Below, piece by piece: positions 24,069 through 33,680 of a stretch of DNA of 64,000 bases. Where the stretch lies: the NCBI RefSeq assembly GCF_013870525.1, contig NZ_JACBXD010000002.1:155686-219685 (forward strand). The letters are read 5' to 3'. Origin of the DNA: Amycolatopsis pittospori. Its GTDB lineage: Bacteria; Actinomycetota; Actinomycetes; Mycobacteriales; Pseudonocardiaceae. How positions within the stretch are numbered: position 1 is the stretch's first letter; each line of letters begins with the position of its first letter. The notes below the pieces were generated by a model. It saw only the letters and a list, made by a program, of their open reading frames with translations. It did no database searches and was not told the origin of the DNA. Both the position numbers and the translations under genes were made by a program.

Positions 24069-24362
24069 CTCGTCGGCGGCGTCCACGTCCGGCCGAAGCG
24101 GATCACGCGACGGCCCGCTGGCCGCGCGGAAATTCGCGACCTTGTGCGTGCCGTCGCAGAACGGCTTGATCGCCGAGCGGCCGCAGCGGCACAGCGCGAC
24201 CGGGTCGCGCCGTGCCTCGATCACCTCACCTGCCTGTGATCGCAACTCCACCGGCCCGCGCACCAGAAGCGGCCCGTTCTCGCACGGGGTGATCGTCACC
24301 TCCGCCGACGGCGAAGGGCGGTCCGGTCGTTCGGCGGGACGTTCAGGGCCAGGCTGGTTCAT
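24054..24362 (-). CDS. CDGSH iron-sulfur domain protein
   Basis: The 102-residue protein carries the signature CRCGRSAIKPFCDGTHKVANF (about residues 58-78), giving the 3Cys-1His ligands of a labile [2Fe-2S] cluster. N- and C-terminal tails are Pro/Asp-rich and probably disordered. Bacterial CDGSH proteins (mitoNEET-like) transfer clusters or electrons and sense redox state. It is convergent with, and overlaps, the HDO gene. Confidence 0.92.
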   Translation of the reverse strand: MNQPGPERPAERPDRPSPSAEVTITPCENGPLLVRGPVELRSQAGEVIEARRDPVALCRCGRSAIKPFCDGTHKVANFRAASGPSRDPLRPDVDAADESPRR

Positions 24363-24420
24363 GGTCCCCGGCTACCCCCTGCGCGGTATGGCCACACGCC
24401 GCCCGGGAGGAGACCTGAGG

Positions 24421-24570
24421 CTACGCCGAGGTCGCGAGACCGGCTTCGAGGTCGATGTCGCGCTTGTCTTCGGCGTGCGTCCTCGACACCATGTTCGCGA
24501 CCAGGTCGAAGATCGGCGTCGCCTCCTCAGGGAAGGACACGCTCTGCTGGTGCGCGCTCTCGGCGATCAT
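24421..24570 (-). CDS. Possible small protein (49 residues), start uncertain
   Basis: The frame reads MIAESAHQQSVSFPEEATPI and on through FDLVANMVSRTHAEDKRDID to LEAGLATSA, then TAG. ATG 24570 has GAGGAG eight bases upstream. The same frame stays coding-like for 13 more codons upstream (TVDVAFTLEEQQF) until a TGA at 24610-24612. One inserted base could have broken an original GTG start there, since GTG at 24613 is one frame off. The peptide is acidic and helical without TM or signal. No family is recognised. It lies between the CDGSH gene and the LLM oxidoreductase gene, on the same strand as both. Confidence 0.45.
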   Translation of the reverse strand: MIAESAHQQSVSFPEEATPIFDLVANMVSRTHAEDKRDIDLEAGLATSA

Positions 24571-24680
24571 GAACTGCTGCTCCTCAAGGGTGAAGGCTAC
24601 GTCGACCGTTCACTCTAACGGCCGCACGACGCTCACGGGCCGTATTCGGAATCTTCGCACGATCCCGCCGCGGACGTTGG

Positions 24681-25469
24681 TCAGCGGGCGAGCGCGGCGA
24701 TGAGCACGCCCGGATCGGGGTTCTGCGAGGTGCACTGCAGGATGACCGAGGTGGCGCCGGCTGCGGCCAGCTCGGCGACGAGATCGCGGGCGCGGTCGCC
24801 CAAGGCGGGGATGTCCGGTTCGATCTCGGCGAAGACGGTGACTTGCGGCGCCGGTCGCCCCGCGGCCTCCGCGGCCTCGGCGACGCGGGCGGCCTCCGAC
24901 GCGACATACGCCGGTGTGACGAGCCCCGCGTCCAGGAGCACTCCGTCGCCTACCTCGCCCGCGAGCGCGACCGTCTTCGGCCCGCGCCCGCCGATGATGA
25001 GCGCGGGTACCTGCTCCGGCGGCCAGTCCAGTGTCACTGCGTCAAGCTGGACATACCTCCCGGCGACGCTGACGGTCTCGCCGTGCAACAGCCGCCGGAC
25101 GGCGTCGGCATGTTCACGCAGCAGGGTCATCGGCGATGCCGCACGCGCGCCGACCTGCGCCATCCAGTCGAGCACCCCGTGCCCGACGGCGGGGACGAAC
25201 CGGCCGGGGAACAGCCGCGCCAGCGTGGCGATCTCCATCGCGACGGCGGCGGGGTTGCGCAGCGGTACCGGCAACAGCCCGATCCCGACGGTCAGCCGCT
25301 CGCTCCAGGCCAGCGCGGCCGCGGAGGTGGAGATACCGCCTTCGAGGAAACAGTCCTCCCACAGCCACAGCTCGTCGATCCCGGCCTCATCGGCCGCGAC
25401 CACTGTCGCCCGCAACTCTTCCGGCGGCGACTGCGGACGGAACACCACACCCACGCGAACTTCGGACAT
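24681..25469 (-). CDS. LLM-class (F420-type) flavin/deazaflavin oxidoreductase
   Basis: This 262-residue protein starts at ATG 25469 (MSEVRVGVVFRPQSPPEELR). It is a luciferase-like TIM barrel with GIDELWLWEDCFLEGGI, LTVGIGLLPVPLRNPAAVAM, FPGRFVPAVGHGVLDWMAQVG and a LIIGGRGPKTVALAGEVGDG phosphate-binding segment, which favours F420 over FMN. The enzyme would transfer hydride from F420H2 to an unknown substrate. It lies 14 bp downstream of the ABC permease gene and is likely in the same transcript. Confidence 0.88.
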   Translation of the reverse strand: MSEVRVGVVFRPQSPPEELRATVVAADEAGIDELWLWEDCFLEGGISTSAAALAWSERLTVGIGLLPVPLRNPAAVAMEIATLARLFPGRFVPAVGHGVLDWMAQVGARAASPMTLLREHADAVRRLLHGETVSVAGRYVQLDAVTLDWPPEQVPALIIGGRGPKTVALAGEVGDGVLLDAGLVTPAYVASEAARVAEAAEAAGRPAPQVTVFAEIEPDIPALGDRARDLVAELAAAGATSVILQCTSQNPDPGVLIAALAR

Positions 25470-25483
25470 GTCCGCCAGCTTAG

Positions 25484-26254
25484 CTACCTGGAGATCCGGC
25501 GGCCGTAGGTGATCATGGCGAACACGTAGGCGACGACGAGGAGCCCCGAACACCAGGCCAGAGCGATCCAGAGATCGACGCCGACAGGCTGCTGGGTGAA
25601 CAGGTCGCGGATGGCGTTCACGATCGACGTCACCGGCTGGTTCTCGGCGAAGGCGCGCACCGGGCCGGGCATCGTGCCGGTCGGCACGAACGCGGAGCTG
25701 AGGAACGGCAGGAAGATGAGCGGGTAGGAGAACGCGCTCGCGCCGTCCACGGATTTCGCGGAAAGGCCGGGGATGACGGCCAGCCACGTCAGCGCCAGGG
25801 TGAACAGGAGCAGGATGCCGCCGACCGCGAGCCAGGTCAGCACTCCGGCGCTCGAGCGGAAGCCCATGAGGAGGGCGACGCCCATGACGATCACGAGCGA
25901 GATCAGATTGGCGGCCAGCGAGGTCAGCACGTGCGCCCACAGCACGCCCGAACGGGCGATCGGCAGGGACTGGAACCGCTCGAAGATCCCGCTCTTCATA
26001 TCGGTGAAGAGCCTGAGCGCGGTATAGGCGACGCCCGAGGCGATCGTGATCAGCAGGATGCCGGGCAGCATGTAGTTCACCGAGGAAACCGCTCCGGTGT
26101 CGATCGCGCCGCCGAAGACGTAGACGAACATCAGCATCATGGCGACCGGCATCATCGCGGTGGTGATGACGGTGTCCGCGCTGCGCGTGACGTGCTTCAT
26201 CGATCGTCCCAACAGGACGGTGGTGTCGCCGAAGAAATGCCTGCTCATGGTCAT
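25484..26254 (-). CDS. ABC-2 type transporter permease (DrrB-like)
   Basis: The protein has 256 residues with six predicted TM helices and the ABC-2 exporter pattern: SVNYMLPGILLITIASGVAY, MGFRSSAGVLTWL, FSYPLIFLPFLSSAFVPTGT and PVTSIVNAIRDLF. This is the membrane half of a drug exporter of the daunorubicin-resistance type. It starts 3 bp after its ATPase partner gene ends, and both are under the PadR gene. Confidence 0.92.
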   Translation of the reverse strand: MTMSRHFFGDTTVLLGRSMKHVTRSADTVITTAMMPVAMMLMFVYVFGGAIDTGAVSSVNYMLPGILLITIASGVAYTALRLFTDMKSGIFERFQSLPIARSGVLWAHVLTSLAANLISLVIVMGVALLMGFRSSAGVLTWLAVGGILLLFTLALTWLAVIPGLSAKSVDGASAFSYPLIFLPFLSSAFVPTGTMPGPVRAFAENQPVTSIVNAIRDLFTQQPVGVDLWIALAWCSGLLVVAYVFAMITYGRRISR

Positions 26255-26257
26255 CCC

Positions 26258-27021
<764 letters not shown>

Positions 27022-27022
<1 letters not shown>

Positions 27023-27342
27023 CAGATCGTTCCCCCTTCACGGAGCCTGTCCAGGCGTTCCGAAAGAAAGCTCCACGTCTTCCAGAACTCTTCGAGGTGC
27101 TGTCGTCCCTGCGCATTGAGGGAGAAGACCTTGCGTGGCGGCCCCTTTTCGGAGGGGACCTTCTCCACGTCGACGAAGCCGCGCTGCTCGATCCTGACCA
27201 GCAGCGCGTACACCGTGCCCTCGGCGATGTCGGAGAAGCCCTGCTCGCGCAGCCACGCCGTGATCTCGTAGCCGTACGCCGGCCGGGCGGACAGGATCGC
27301 CAGGACGAGTCCTTCCAGTACGCCCTTGAGCATTTCCGTCAT
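27022..27342 (-). CDS. PadR-family transcriptional repressor
   Basis: The 106-residue protein starts at ATG 27342 (MTEMLKGVLEGLVLAILSAR), with GGGGAAG a few bases upstream. The GTG 12 bases further up would add only VGKQ. The winged HTH (AYGYEITAWLREQGF, then VYALLVRIEQRGFV) and the Pro-rich beta wing PSEKGPPRKVFSL are standard. The C-terminal dimer helix is present. As the first gene of the exporter operon it probably autoregulates and is released by the exported drug. Confidence 0.93.
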
Positions 27343-27382
27343 CTGCTTCCCCACCGAACGCGCCTCCTCGCACTACTAAGCG

Positions 27383-27415
27383 ACACTGACTACCGGTACA
27401 TAGTAACACTGACTA
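27383..27415. promoter_or_regulatory. PadR operator candidate upstream of the exporter operon
   Basis: ACACTGACTA occurs at 27383-27392 and again at 27406-27415. Between and around them are ACTA...TAGT half-sites (ACTA 27389-27392, TAGT 27401-27404, ACTA 27412-27415). Read on the minus strand the repeats are TAGTCAGTGT flanking TACTATGTA. It lies 40-73 bp upstream of the padR start, in an AT-rich patch typical of PadR-controlled drrAB promoters. Confidence 0.6.
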
Positions 27416-27532
27416 GCGAAAGAGCAAGGGCGGATCTCCGGAGTGTCAGTTTGCTGTCGGGTTCACCCGGACAGGTGTCAAGAACCCGTCAACGTCCACG
27501 AAGCGAGGAGAAGCAGAGCCCACGCTGACGGC

Positions 27533-29341
27533 GTGACCACAACACTCACCCGGACCGAGAGCGGCACCGACCACACCGAACGGCACCGCCTTTCCGTCGT
27601 CGGCGGGCTCGCCGCGCTGTCCCTGGACGCGATGGCGTCGGTCGCCTACGGGCCCGAGGCCATCGTCATCGTGCTGGCCGTCGCCGGCGGCGCCGGATTG
27701 GGCTTCACCCTGCCCGTCACGATCGCGATCGCCGTACTGCTGGGTGTCTTGACGCTGTCCTACCGTCAGGTGATCGCCGCGTTCCCCGACGGCGGAGGCG
27801 CCTACGGGGTCAGCCGGACCTACCTCGGGCGCCGGGCCTCACTGGTGGCCGCGGCGTCGCTGATCGTCGACTACGTCCTCAACGTCGCGGTCTCGGTGGC
27901 GGCGGGCGTGGCCGCGCTGACGTCGGCGTTCCCCGGTCTGCTGCCGTACACGCTGTGGCTGTGCCTCGGCGTCCTGGCGCTGGTCACCGGCGTCAACCTG
28001 CGAGGCATCGCAGAAAGCGCCCGGGTGTTCGTCGTGCCCACCGTCATCTACGTCGGCGCGATCCTGACCGTGATCGTCGCAGGGCTTTTCCGCTCGGGCC
28101 CCGCGGCGGAGCACGCCGCGCCGGAGCACGCACAGAACCTGCAGATGGTCGGGATCCTGTTGCTGCTCAAGGCTTTCGCGAACGGGTGTGCGGCACTGAC
28201 CGGAGTCGAGGCGATCGCGAACGCGGTGCCGTCGTTCCGGAGGCCCCGGGTGCGCCGCGCCCAGCACGCGGAGATCGCCCTGGGCGGCCTGCTCGGCGTG
28301 ATGCTGATCGGGATCGCCGTGCTGATCGCGAAATTCGGTATCCACCCGGTGGACGGCGTCACCGTGCTCTCCCAGGTGACCACGGCGTCGCTGGGCGACG
28401 GTTTCGGTTTCTATCTCGTCCAGTTCTCGACCGTGGTGCTGCTCGCCTTGGCCGCGAACACCTCCTTCGGCGGCCTGCCGGTGCTGGCGCAGTTGCTGGC
28501 GAAACACAACAAGCTGCCGCACGTGTTCGCCCTCCGCGCGGAACGCCAGGTGTACCGCTACGGCGTCGGCTTCCTCTCGATCACCGCCGCCCTGCTGCTC
28601 GTCCTCACCGACGGCGACATGAACACACTGGTCCCGCTGTTCGCGATCGGGGTGTTCGTCGGGTTCACGCTCTCCCAGTTCGGGATGGTCCGGCACTGGC
28701 GGCGCACCCGCCCTCCCGGATGGCACGGAAAGGCGACGCTCAACGGCTTCGGCGCGCTACTCACCGGCGTCGCCGCCGTCGTGGTGACGACGACCAAGTT
28801 CGCCGAGGGTGGCTGGCTGATCGTCCTCGCGCTGCCGCTGCTGGTGGCGGCCATGGAATGGGTGGAACGCGGCTACCGCCGGATCGGCGAGCGCCTCGAA
28901 CTCGGCATGACCCCCACTCCCCCGCGGCCGGACCGCTCGGTCGTGATCGTCCCCGTACACACGGTTTCCCGCCTGACCCGCGACGCGCTCGCCGCCGCGC
29001 TCTCACTCGGCGACCACGTCGAAGCCGTCCACGTCACCCACCCCGAAGACGAGCGCGCGGCACGGGATTTCGTGGCCGCCTGGGAAAAGTGGCATCCCGA
29101 CGTGACCTTGGTCCAGCTCCACGACGAACGGCGGCGACTCGGCGAACCGCTCCTCGAGCACATTCGCGGCGCCGGCGACCGGCACGTCTTCGTGCTGATC
29201 GCCGAAGTCGAACCCGCGCACTGGTGGGAACGGATCCTGCAGAACCAGCGTGGCGCGGTCCTCGCACACGCGCTCCGGCGCCGCTCGGACGCCGTCGTCT
29301 GCCGAATGCGCTTCCGCCTGGAAACCCGTCCGCGGCGGTAG
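27533..29341 (+). CDS. APC-superfamily permease
   Basis: The protein has 602 residues. GTG 27533 is chosen because GAAGCGAGGAGAAG precedes it within range and TTLTRTESGTDHTERHRLSV is the usual polar start. About 12 TM helices occupy residues 18-450, beginning VVGGLAALSLDAMASVAYG, the helix-1 break of APC transporters (amino acid/polyamine type). The 150-residue C-terminal cytosolic domain (SVVIVPVHTVSRLTRDAL, then VTLVQLHDERRRLGEPL) resembles a universal-stress-like regulatory fold. Substrate cannot be read. It lies downstream of and divergent from the padR exporter operon. Confidence 0.88.
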   Translation: MTTTLTRTESGTDHTERHRLSVVGGLAALSLDAMASVAYGPEAIVIVLAVAGGAGLGFTLPVTIAIAVLLGVLTLSYRQVIAAFPDGGGAYGVSRTYLGRRASLVAAASLIVDYVLNVAVSVAAGVAALTSAFPGLLPYTLWLCLGVLALVTGVNLRGIAESARVFVVPTVIYVGAILTVIVAGLFRSGPAAEHAAPEHAQNLQMVGILLLLKAFANGCAALTGVEAIANAVPSFRRPRVRRAQHAEIALGGLLGVMLIGIAVLIAKFGIHPVDGVTVLSQVTTASLGDGFGFYLVQFSTVVLLALAANTSFGGLPVLAQLLAKHNKLPHVFALRAERQVYRYGVGFLSITAALLLVLTDGDMNTLVPLFAIGVFVGFTLSQFGMVRHWRRTRPPGWHGKATLNGFGALLTGVAAVVVTTTKFAEGGWLIVLALPLLVAAMEWVERGYRRIGERLELGMTPTPPRPDRSVVIVPVHTVSRLTRDALAAALSLGDHVEAVHVTHPEDERAARDFVAAWEKWHPDVTLVQLHDERRRLGEPLLEHIRGAGDRHVFVLIAEVEPAHWWERILQNQRGAVLAHALRRRSDAVVCRMRFRLETRPRR

Positions 29342-29390
29342 CCGGTCGCCGGAATTCGCAGTTCCGGCGCGCGAAGGATAGATTTCGTGG

Positions 29391-29972
29391 ATGGACAGAT
29401 CCTGGGGGATTCTCGCCGCGTTCAGCCTGCTGCTCGCGGTCTCGGCCTGTGGTCCGGACGAAAGTCCCGCACCGCCGGCGTCGTCGTCGTCGAGCAAACC
29501 GTCGCCGAGTAGCACTCCGCCCACTTTCACCCCCACGGTCTCCCCCGCGAAGGTGACAGCGGCCTGCCCGTTCCTCGGCGCCGACGAACTCAACCGGATC
29601 ACCGGCACCACAGCGGATACCGTCGCCCAGGAAGAGGCACCCGGAACGACCGAGGACGCGCCTCAGTACACCTGCGCCTACCTAACCGGCCAACAGCTGT
29701 CCGAAACGGCGCCGAGGCTCTATTTCTTCGCCCTCGACCAGGTCGAGCCCGACATTCCGGTCTCCAGCACCGCCGAGAACTGCCCCACCTCGAGCACCCC
29801 GCTGCCCGGAGTCGGGGACGCGGCGATGTACTGCGCCCTGGACAACTACTGGACCACGATCGCCATCGCCAAACGCGTCCACGGAGAGACCAGGATGGTG
29901 AATCTCCACCTTCATGAATACCCGAAGGACGTCTACGTCCGGGTTGCGAAACTGCTGGCCGAGCGGCTGTGA
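29391..29972 (+). CDS. Exported lipoprotein (DUF3558-like)
   Basis: The 193-residue protein has a type II signal with lipobox LLAVSAC (Cys about 20). A Ser/Pro-rich linker (about 24-52) leads to a domain with two cysteine pairs (ACPFLGADELNRITG, TCAYL, NCPTSS, YCALDN). The AxPCxLL-like start and disulfide pattern match actinobacterial DUF3558 lipoproteins of unknown role. It should be anchored on the outer face of the cytoplasmic membrane. Confidence 0.8.
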   Translation: MDRSWGILAAFSLLLAVSACGPDESPAPPASSSSSKPSPSSTPPTFTPTVSPAKVTAACPFLGADELNRITGTTADTVAQEEAPGTTEDAPQYTCAYLTGQQLSETAPRLYFFALDQVEPDIPVSSTAENCPTSSTPLPGVGDAAMYCALDNYWTTIAIAKRVHGETRMVNLHLHEYPKDVYVRVAKLLAERL

Positions 29973-29978
29973 TCCGCT

Positions 29979-30446
29979 CTAGCCCGGCGGCTGCTGAGCG
30001 GGCGGTTCGGACTGCGGCTGAGCGGGCTGGGCGTAGCCGGTCTGCGGAGCCTGGAACCCCGGCTGCGCCGCCATCGGGTAGGCGGCAGGCCCGGAATACG
30101 GTGCGGGGCCGGATTGCCGGGCCGGCCTGCCGGCCTTGATGACCGTGATCGCGACCAGCAGCCAGGAAAGCGCCGTGGCGACGTCGAGCGGGATGCCGAC
30201 GCCCAGGAAGATCAAGCGGATCTCGTCGGCGCTGAGGTCCTCGCCCCAGGACGGCAGGTTCGACACCACGAACGGCCAGACGATGCCCGCCACCGTCGTG
30301 AGGAGCATGACCACGAAGGCGCCGACCATCAGGCCGGAGACCCCCCTGGAGCGTCCTTTGATCGAAAAGATCAGGCCGAGCAGACCCACCACGAGTATCA
30401 ACGCTCGCGGGATGGTTTCGATGCTCGTGTACGCAAGGGGTGACAT
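29979..30446 (-). CDS. Small membrane protein with Pro/Gln-rich tail
   Basis: The protein has 155 residues. TM helices lie at about 13-30 (RALILVVGLLGLIFSI), 37-58 and 84-105. The C-terminal 45 residues are Pro/Gln/Ala-rich (AAQPGFQAPQTGYAQPAQPQ), a disordered cytosolic tail common in actinomycete envelope proteins. It is convergent with the lipoprotein gene, 6 bp apart. Function is unknown. Confidence 0.75.
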   Translation of the reverse strand: MSPLAYTSIETIPRALILVVGLLGLIFSIKGRSRGVSGLMVGAFVVMLLTTVAGIVWPFVVSNLPSWGEDLSADEIRLIFLGVGIPLDVATALSWLLVAITVIKAGRPARQSGPAPYSGPAAYPMAAQPGFQAPQTGYAQPAQPQSEPPAQQPPG

Positions 30447-30717
30447 GTCCGCCTTCCACAGCGCTCCGCCGGAGATCGAGACGTCCGGGCGGACAGATCC
30501 TATGCGGTGACGACATCCCGCGTGGCGCGTTCAGCGAAGAACCCGGAAGGCCGCGCGCCGCCTGGCCGTACCGTCCGAACACGTTACGCCGTCCAGCGGT
30601 AAATTTGTTGTCGCCTTTGACAAATTCCACTCACCGAGGCGACCCTGGAATGGTCTGAACAACCTTCCCGGCTCCGCACCTTCCCGGTGCCCGCCCAGGC
30701 CTCGACGAGGAGTCCCT

Positions 30718-31914
30718 GTGCGTATCCGTCCTGTGTTCGAACGCGCCGTCGTCGCGCTCGCCGCCGTCGCTCTCAGCTCGACAGGCGTCGCCATCACCGC
30801 GTCGCCTGCCTCCGCCGTACCCGCGACCATCCCCCTCACGATCACCAACAACTCGGGCCGCAGCGGCCCGATCTACCTCTACAACCTCGGCACGTTGCTC
30901 GCGACCGGCCAACAGGGCTGGGCCGACGCCGGTGGCAACTTCCACGCCTGGCCGGGCGGTGCGGTCCCGCCGATCCCGGCGCCGGACGCCTCCATCCCCG
31001 GTCCGGCGAACGGGCAGTCGGTCACCATCCGGATGCCGAAATTCTCCGGCCGGGTCTATTTCTCCTACGGCCAGAAGCTGGTCTTCAAACTGGCCACCGG
31101 CGGGCTCGTGCAGCCGGCGATCCAGAACCCCAGTGATCCCAACGTGAACATCCTGTTCAACTGGTCGGAGTACACCCTCAACGACTCCGGGCTGTGGATC
31201 AACAGCACGCAGGTGGACATGTTCTCCGCGCCGTACGCGGTCGGCGTTCGGCCGGCCAGCGGTCCGACGCGGAACACCGGTCACTTGAAACCCGGCGGCT
31301 ACAACGGTTTCTTCTCCGCGCTGCGCGGACAGCCCGGCGGCTGGGCCAACCTGATCCGCACCCGGTCGGACGGCACCGTCCTTCGCGCGCTCGCCCCCGG
31401 CCACGGCATCGAAGGCGGCCTGCTCCCGGCGAACATCATGAGCGACTACGTCAACCGGGTCTGGACCAGGTACACCACCTCGACCCTGACCGTGACGCCG
31501 TTCGCGAACCAGCCGAACACCAGGTACTTCGGCCGCGTCTCGGGCAACGTCATGAACTTCACGAACAGCTCGGGCGCGGTCGTCACCTCGTTCCAGAAAC
31601 CCGACTCCGACAGCATCTTCGGCTGCTACAAACTCCTCGATGCACCGAACGATCTGGTCCGCGGTCCGATCTCACGCACCCTGTGCGCCGGCTTCAACCG
31701 GTCGACCCTGCTCACCAACCCCAACCAGCCCGACACCAGCGCCGCCGGCTTCTACGCCGACGCCGTCACCAACCACTACGCGCGCAAGATCCACGCACAG
31801 ATGGTCGACGGCAAGGCCTACGCGTTCGCCTTCGACGATGTCGGCGCCCACGAATCCCTCGTCCACGACGGCAATCCGCAGCAGGCGTACGTGACGCTCG
31901 ATCCCTTCAACTGA
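30718..31914 (+). CDS. Secreted GH64 beta-1,3-glucanase
   Basis: This 398-residue protein has a GTG start at 30718 and a signal peptide (1-33, ASPASAVPA). The mature protein begins TIPLTITNNSGRSGPIYLYN, the thaumatin-like opening of laminaripentaose-producing GH64 enzymes. It contains RVYFSYGQKLVFKL, VNILFNWSEYTLND (the conserved catalytic Glu/Asp region), QVDMFSAPYAVG and YADAVTNHYARKIHAQM. It hydrolyses beta-1,3-glucan of fungal or plant walls. No carbohydrate-binding module is attached and no CebR box is upstream, so control differs from the cellulases. An AATTTGT/ACAAATT repeat (30602-30626) lies about 95 bp upstream. Confidence 0.9.
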   Translation: MRIRPVFERAVVALAAVALSSTGVAITASPASAVPATIPLTITNNSGRSGPIYLYNLGTLLATGQQGWADAGGNFHAWPGGAVPPIPAPDASIPGPANGQSVTIRMPKFSGRVYFSYGQKLVFKLATGGLVQPAIQNPSDPNVNILFNWSEYTLNDSGLWINSTQVDMFSAPYAVGVRPASGPTRNTGHLKPGGYNGFFSALRGQPGGWANLIRTRSDGTVLRALAPGHGIEGGLLPANIMSDYVNRVWTRYTTSTLTVTPFANQPNTRYFGRVSGNVMNFTNSSGAVVTSFQKPDSDSIFGCYKLLDAPNDLVRGPISRTLCAGFNRSTLLTNPNQPDTSAAGFYADAVTNHYARKIHAQMVDGKAYAFAFDDVGAHESLVHDGNPQQAYVTLDPFN

Positions 31915-32053
31915 TCGCGGACCCCGCCCCGTCCGGCTCGGAGCCGGTGGTGGTCTGGCAGGGCGACCGCGTCGCCATCCACGATCGGCGGCACCGTCGC
32001 CCGCCAGCCCACCATCGACAGATCACCATGGAGCCGGGGCCACTCGCCGGCGA

Positions 32054-32934
32054 TCAGACCGGGATGTCCCCGGCTGTCCCCCACTGGGTGGTGAACAGGC
32101 CGAGGCCGTACCAGGTCCCGCTCGACGGGCGCCACACCACGAAGTCGGCCCGCGGATCGCCACCGAAATTGCCGGACACGGGAACGTCACCCGCGGTACC
32201 CCACTGCTGGGTAGCGATTCCGAGTACGTACCAGACACCGTTGCTCGGCCGCCAGACGGCGAAGTCGGTACGACCGTCCGCGTTGAAATCGCCGGTCAGC
32301 GGGACGTCACCGGCGGTACCCATTGCTGGGTGGCGATACCCCGCACGTACCAGACGCCGTCACCGGGCCGCCAGACGGTGAAGTCGGCGCGGCCGTCCGC
32401 GTTGAAATCGCCGGACACGGGAACGTCGCCCGCGGTGCCCCACTGCACGGTGGCGATACCGAGTACGTACCAGACACCGTTGCTCGGGCGCCAAACGGTG
32501 AAGTCCGAACGGCCGTCGCCATTGAAATCGCCGGTCAGCGGGACGTCGCCGGGTGTACCCCACTGCTGGGTCACCACGGTGCCGGTGCTGCTCTGGATGA
32601 TGTACCAGACACCGTTGCTCGGCCGCCACACCGCGAAGTCGGCCAGGTGGTCGCCGTCGTAGTCCGCGGCGACCGGCACGTCACCCGAAACACCCCATTG
32701 CCGGGTCGCCACACTGCCGTTGCCGCTGCGGATGACGTACCAGGTGCCGTTGCCGGGACGCCACACCGCCTTGTCCGCGAACCCGTCCCCGTCGAAGTCT
32801 GCAGCGGGCTTTTGCGACGCGGGCGACGCGGCGATGCCGACGTCGGCGTCGTCGGCGCTCGCGACCGATGGCGCGACGAGCAGGCCCGCGAACAGACCTG
32901 TAATCGTCATCCCCATCCGAATGGTTCTTCGCAT
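32054..32934 (-). pseudogene. Exported FG-GAP/VCBS repeat protein, frameshifted
   Basis: ATG 32934 opens a signal peptide (MRRTIRMGMTITGLFAGLLV). About six repeats of 40 residues then follow, each built as QWGTAGDVPVSGDFNADGRA then DFTVWRPGDGVWYV, with DxDxDG-type Ca sites. The reading frame breaks after IATQQW near 32319-32321: other copies have CCCC in the equivalent codons, this one CCC. Downstream, GTAGDVPLTGDFNADGR continues perfectly in the next frame to 32054. If the base were restored the protein would be about 293 residues. Either a recent one-base deletion or a read error in a C-run explains it. Confidence 0.8.
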
Positions 32935-33083
32935 TTTCCGGAACCCTTTCCACTCTATTGATGTATGCTTCCCAGCCCGCTCCCCTTGCCCGAAGATACG
33001 CACCGGAATACCTACAGGCTGGCTCGCAAACGTGTCACTGTCAGCAAAGGTTCCATCCAGTGGACCAGGTGAGGGGGATTTCG

Positions 33084-33680
33084 ATGGAGACCGGAAAAAG
33101 ACCCAGAAGCGTCCTCGATGGCGCTTTCACCCTATTGGACGCCTTGGTACGACATAAAGGTGAAGCTGGATTGACCCAGCTGGCCAATTCCTGCTCGATG
33201 CCGAAATCCACCGCACACCGCCTGCTCGAGCAATTGACCGCACTGGAGGTCGTCCAGCGCAGTGAAAACCGCTACCGCGTCGGCGCGCAGGCATTCCGGC
33301 TCGGCCAATCGTGGCAGCCCTATCCACGATTGCTGGACCTCGCCCGCGGGCAGCTCCGTCGGCTGTTCGCGGCCACGCGAGCCAGCACGGTGTTCGCCGT
33401 GCCGTGCGACGGCGGCATCCTGATCGCCGTCGGCCTCACCTTGCCGGAACACGACCTCCTCCTGCGGCCGGGCACGATGATTCCGCAGAGCACCGGCCGG
33501 TTTTCGCCCGGCTGGCAGGCGAAGCACGGTCTCGTTGTCGTCGAAGCACCCGTCAGACTGCCGACCGGCGAGGCACTCGGTTCGATCGCGACCACGATCG
33601 AACCGAGCCGTCCGGCCGCGGCGGTGTCCGACGCCGTCGCCCGCACCGCCCGCACCCTCGGCGCGGCTCTGGTGCACTGA
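33084..33680 (+). CDS. IclR-like transcriptional regulator
   Basis: The 198-residue protein starts at ATG 33084 with GAGGGGG upstream. The N-terminal winged HTH is clear: VLDGAFTLLDALV, then GLTQLANSCSMPKSTAHRLL, then YRVGAQAFRLGQSW. The C-terminal effector domain is short (about 115 residues against the usual 170) and lacks the typical metal/ligand Cys pattern, so this is a reduced IclR-type protein. The target is unknown. It is divergent from the frameshifted repeat protein gene. Confidence 0.82.
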   Translation: METGKRPRSVLDGAFTLLDALVRHKGEAGLTQLANSCSMPKSTAHRLLEQLTALEVVQRSENRYRVGAQAFRLGQSWQPYPRLLDLARGQLRRLFAATRASTVFAVPCDGGILIAVGLTLPEHDLLLRPGTMIPQSTGRFSPGWQAKHGLVVVEAPVRLPTGEALGSIATTIEPSRPAAAVSDAVARTARTLGAALVH

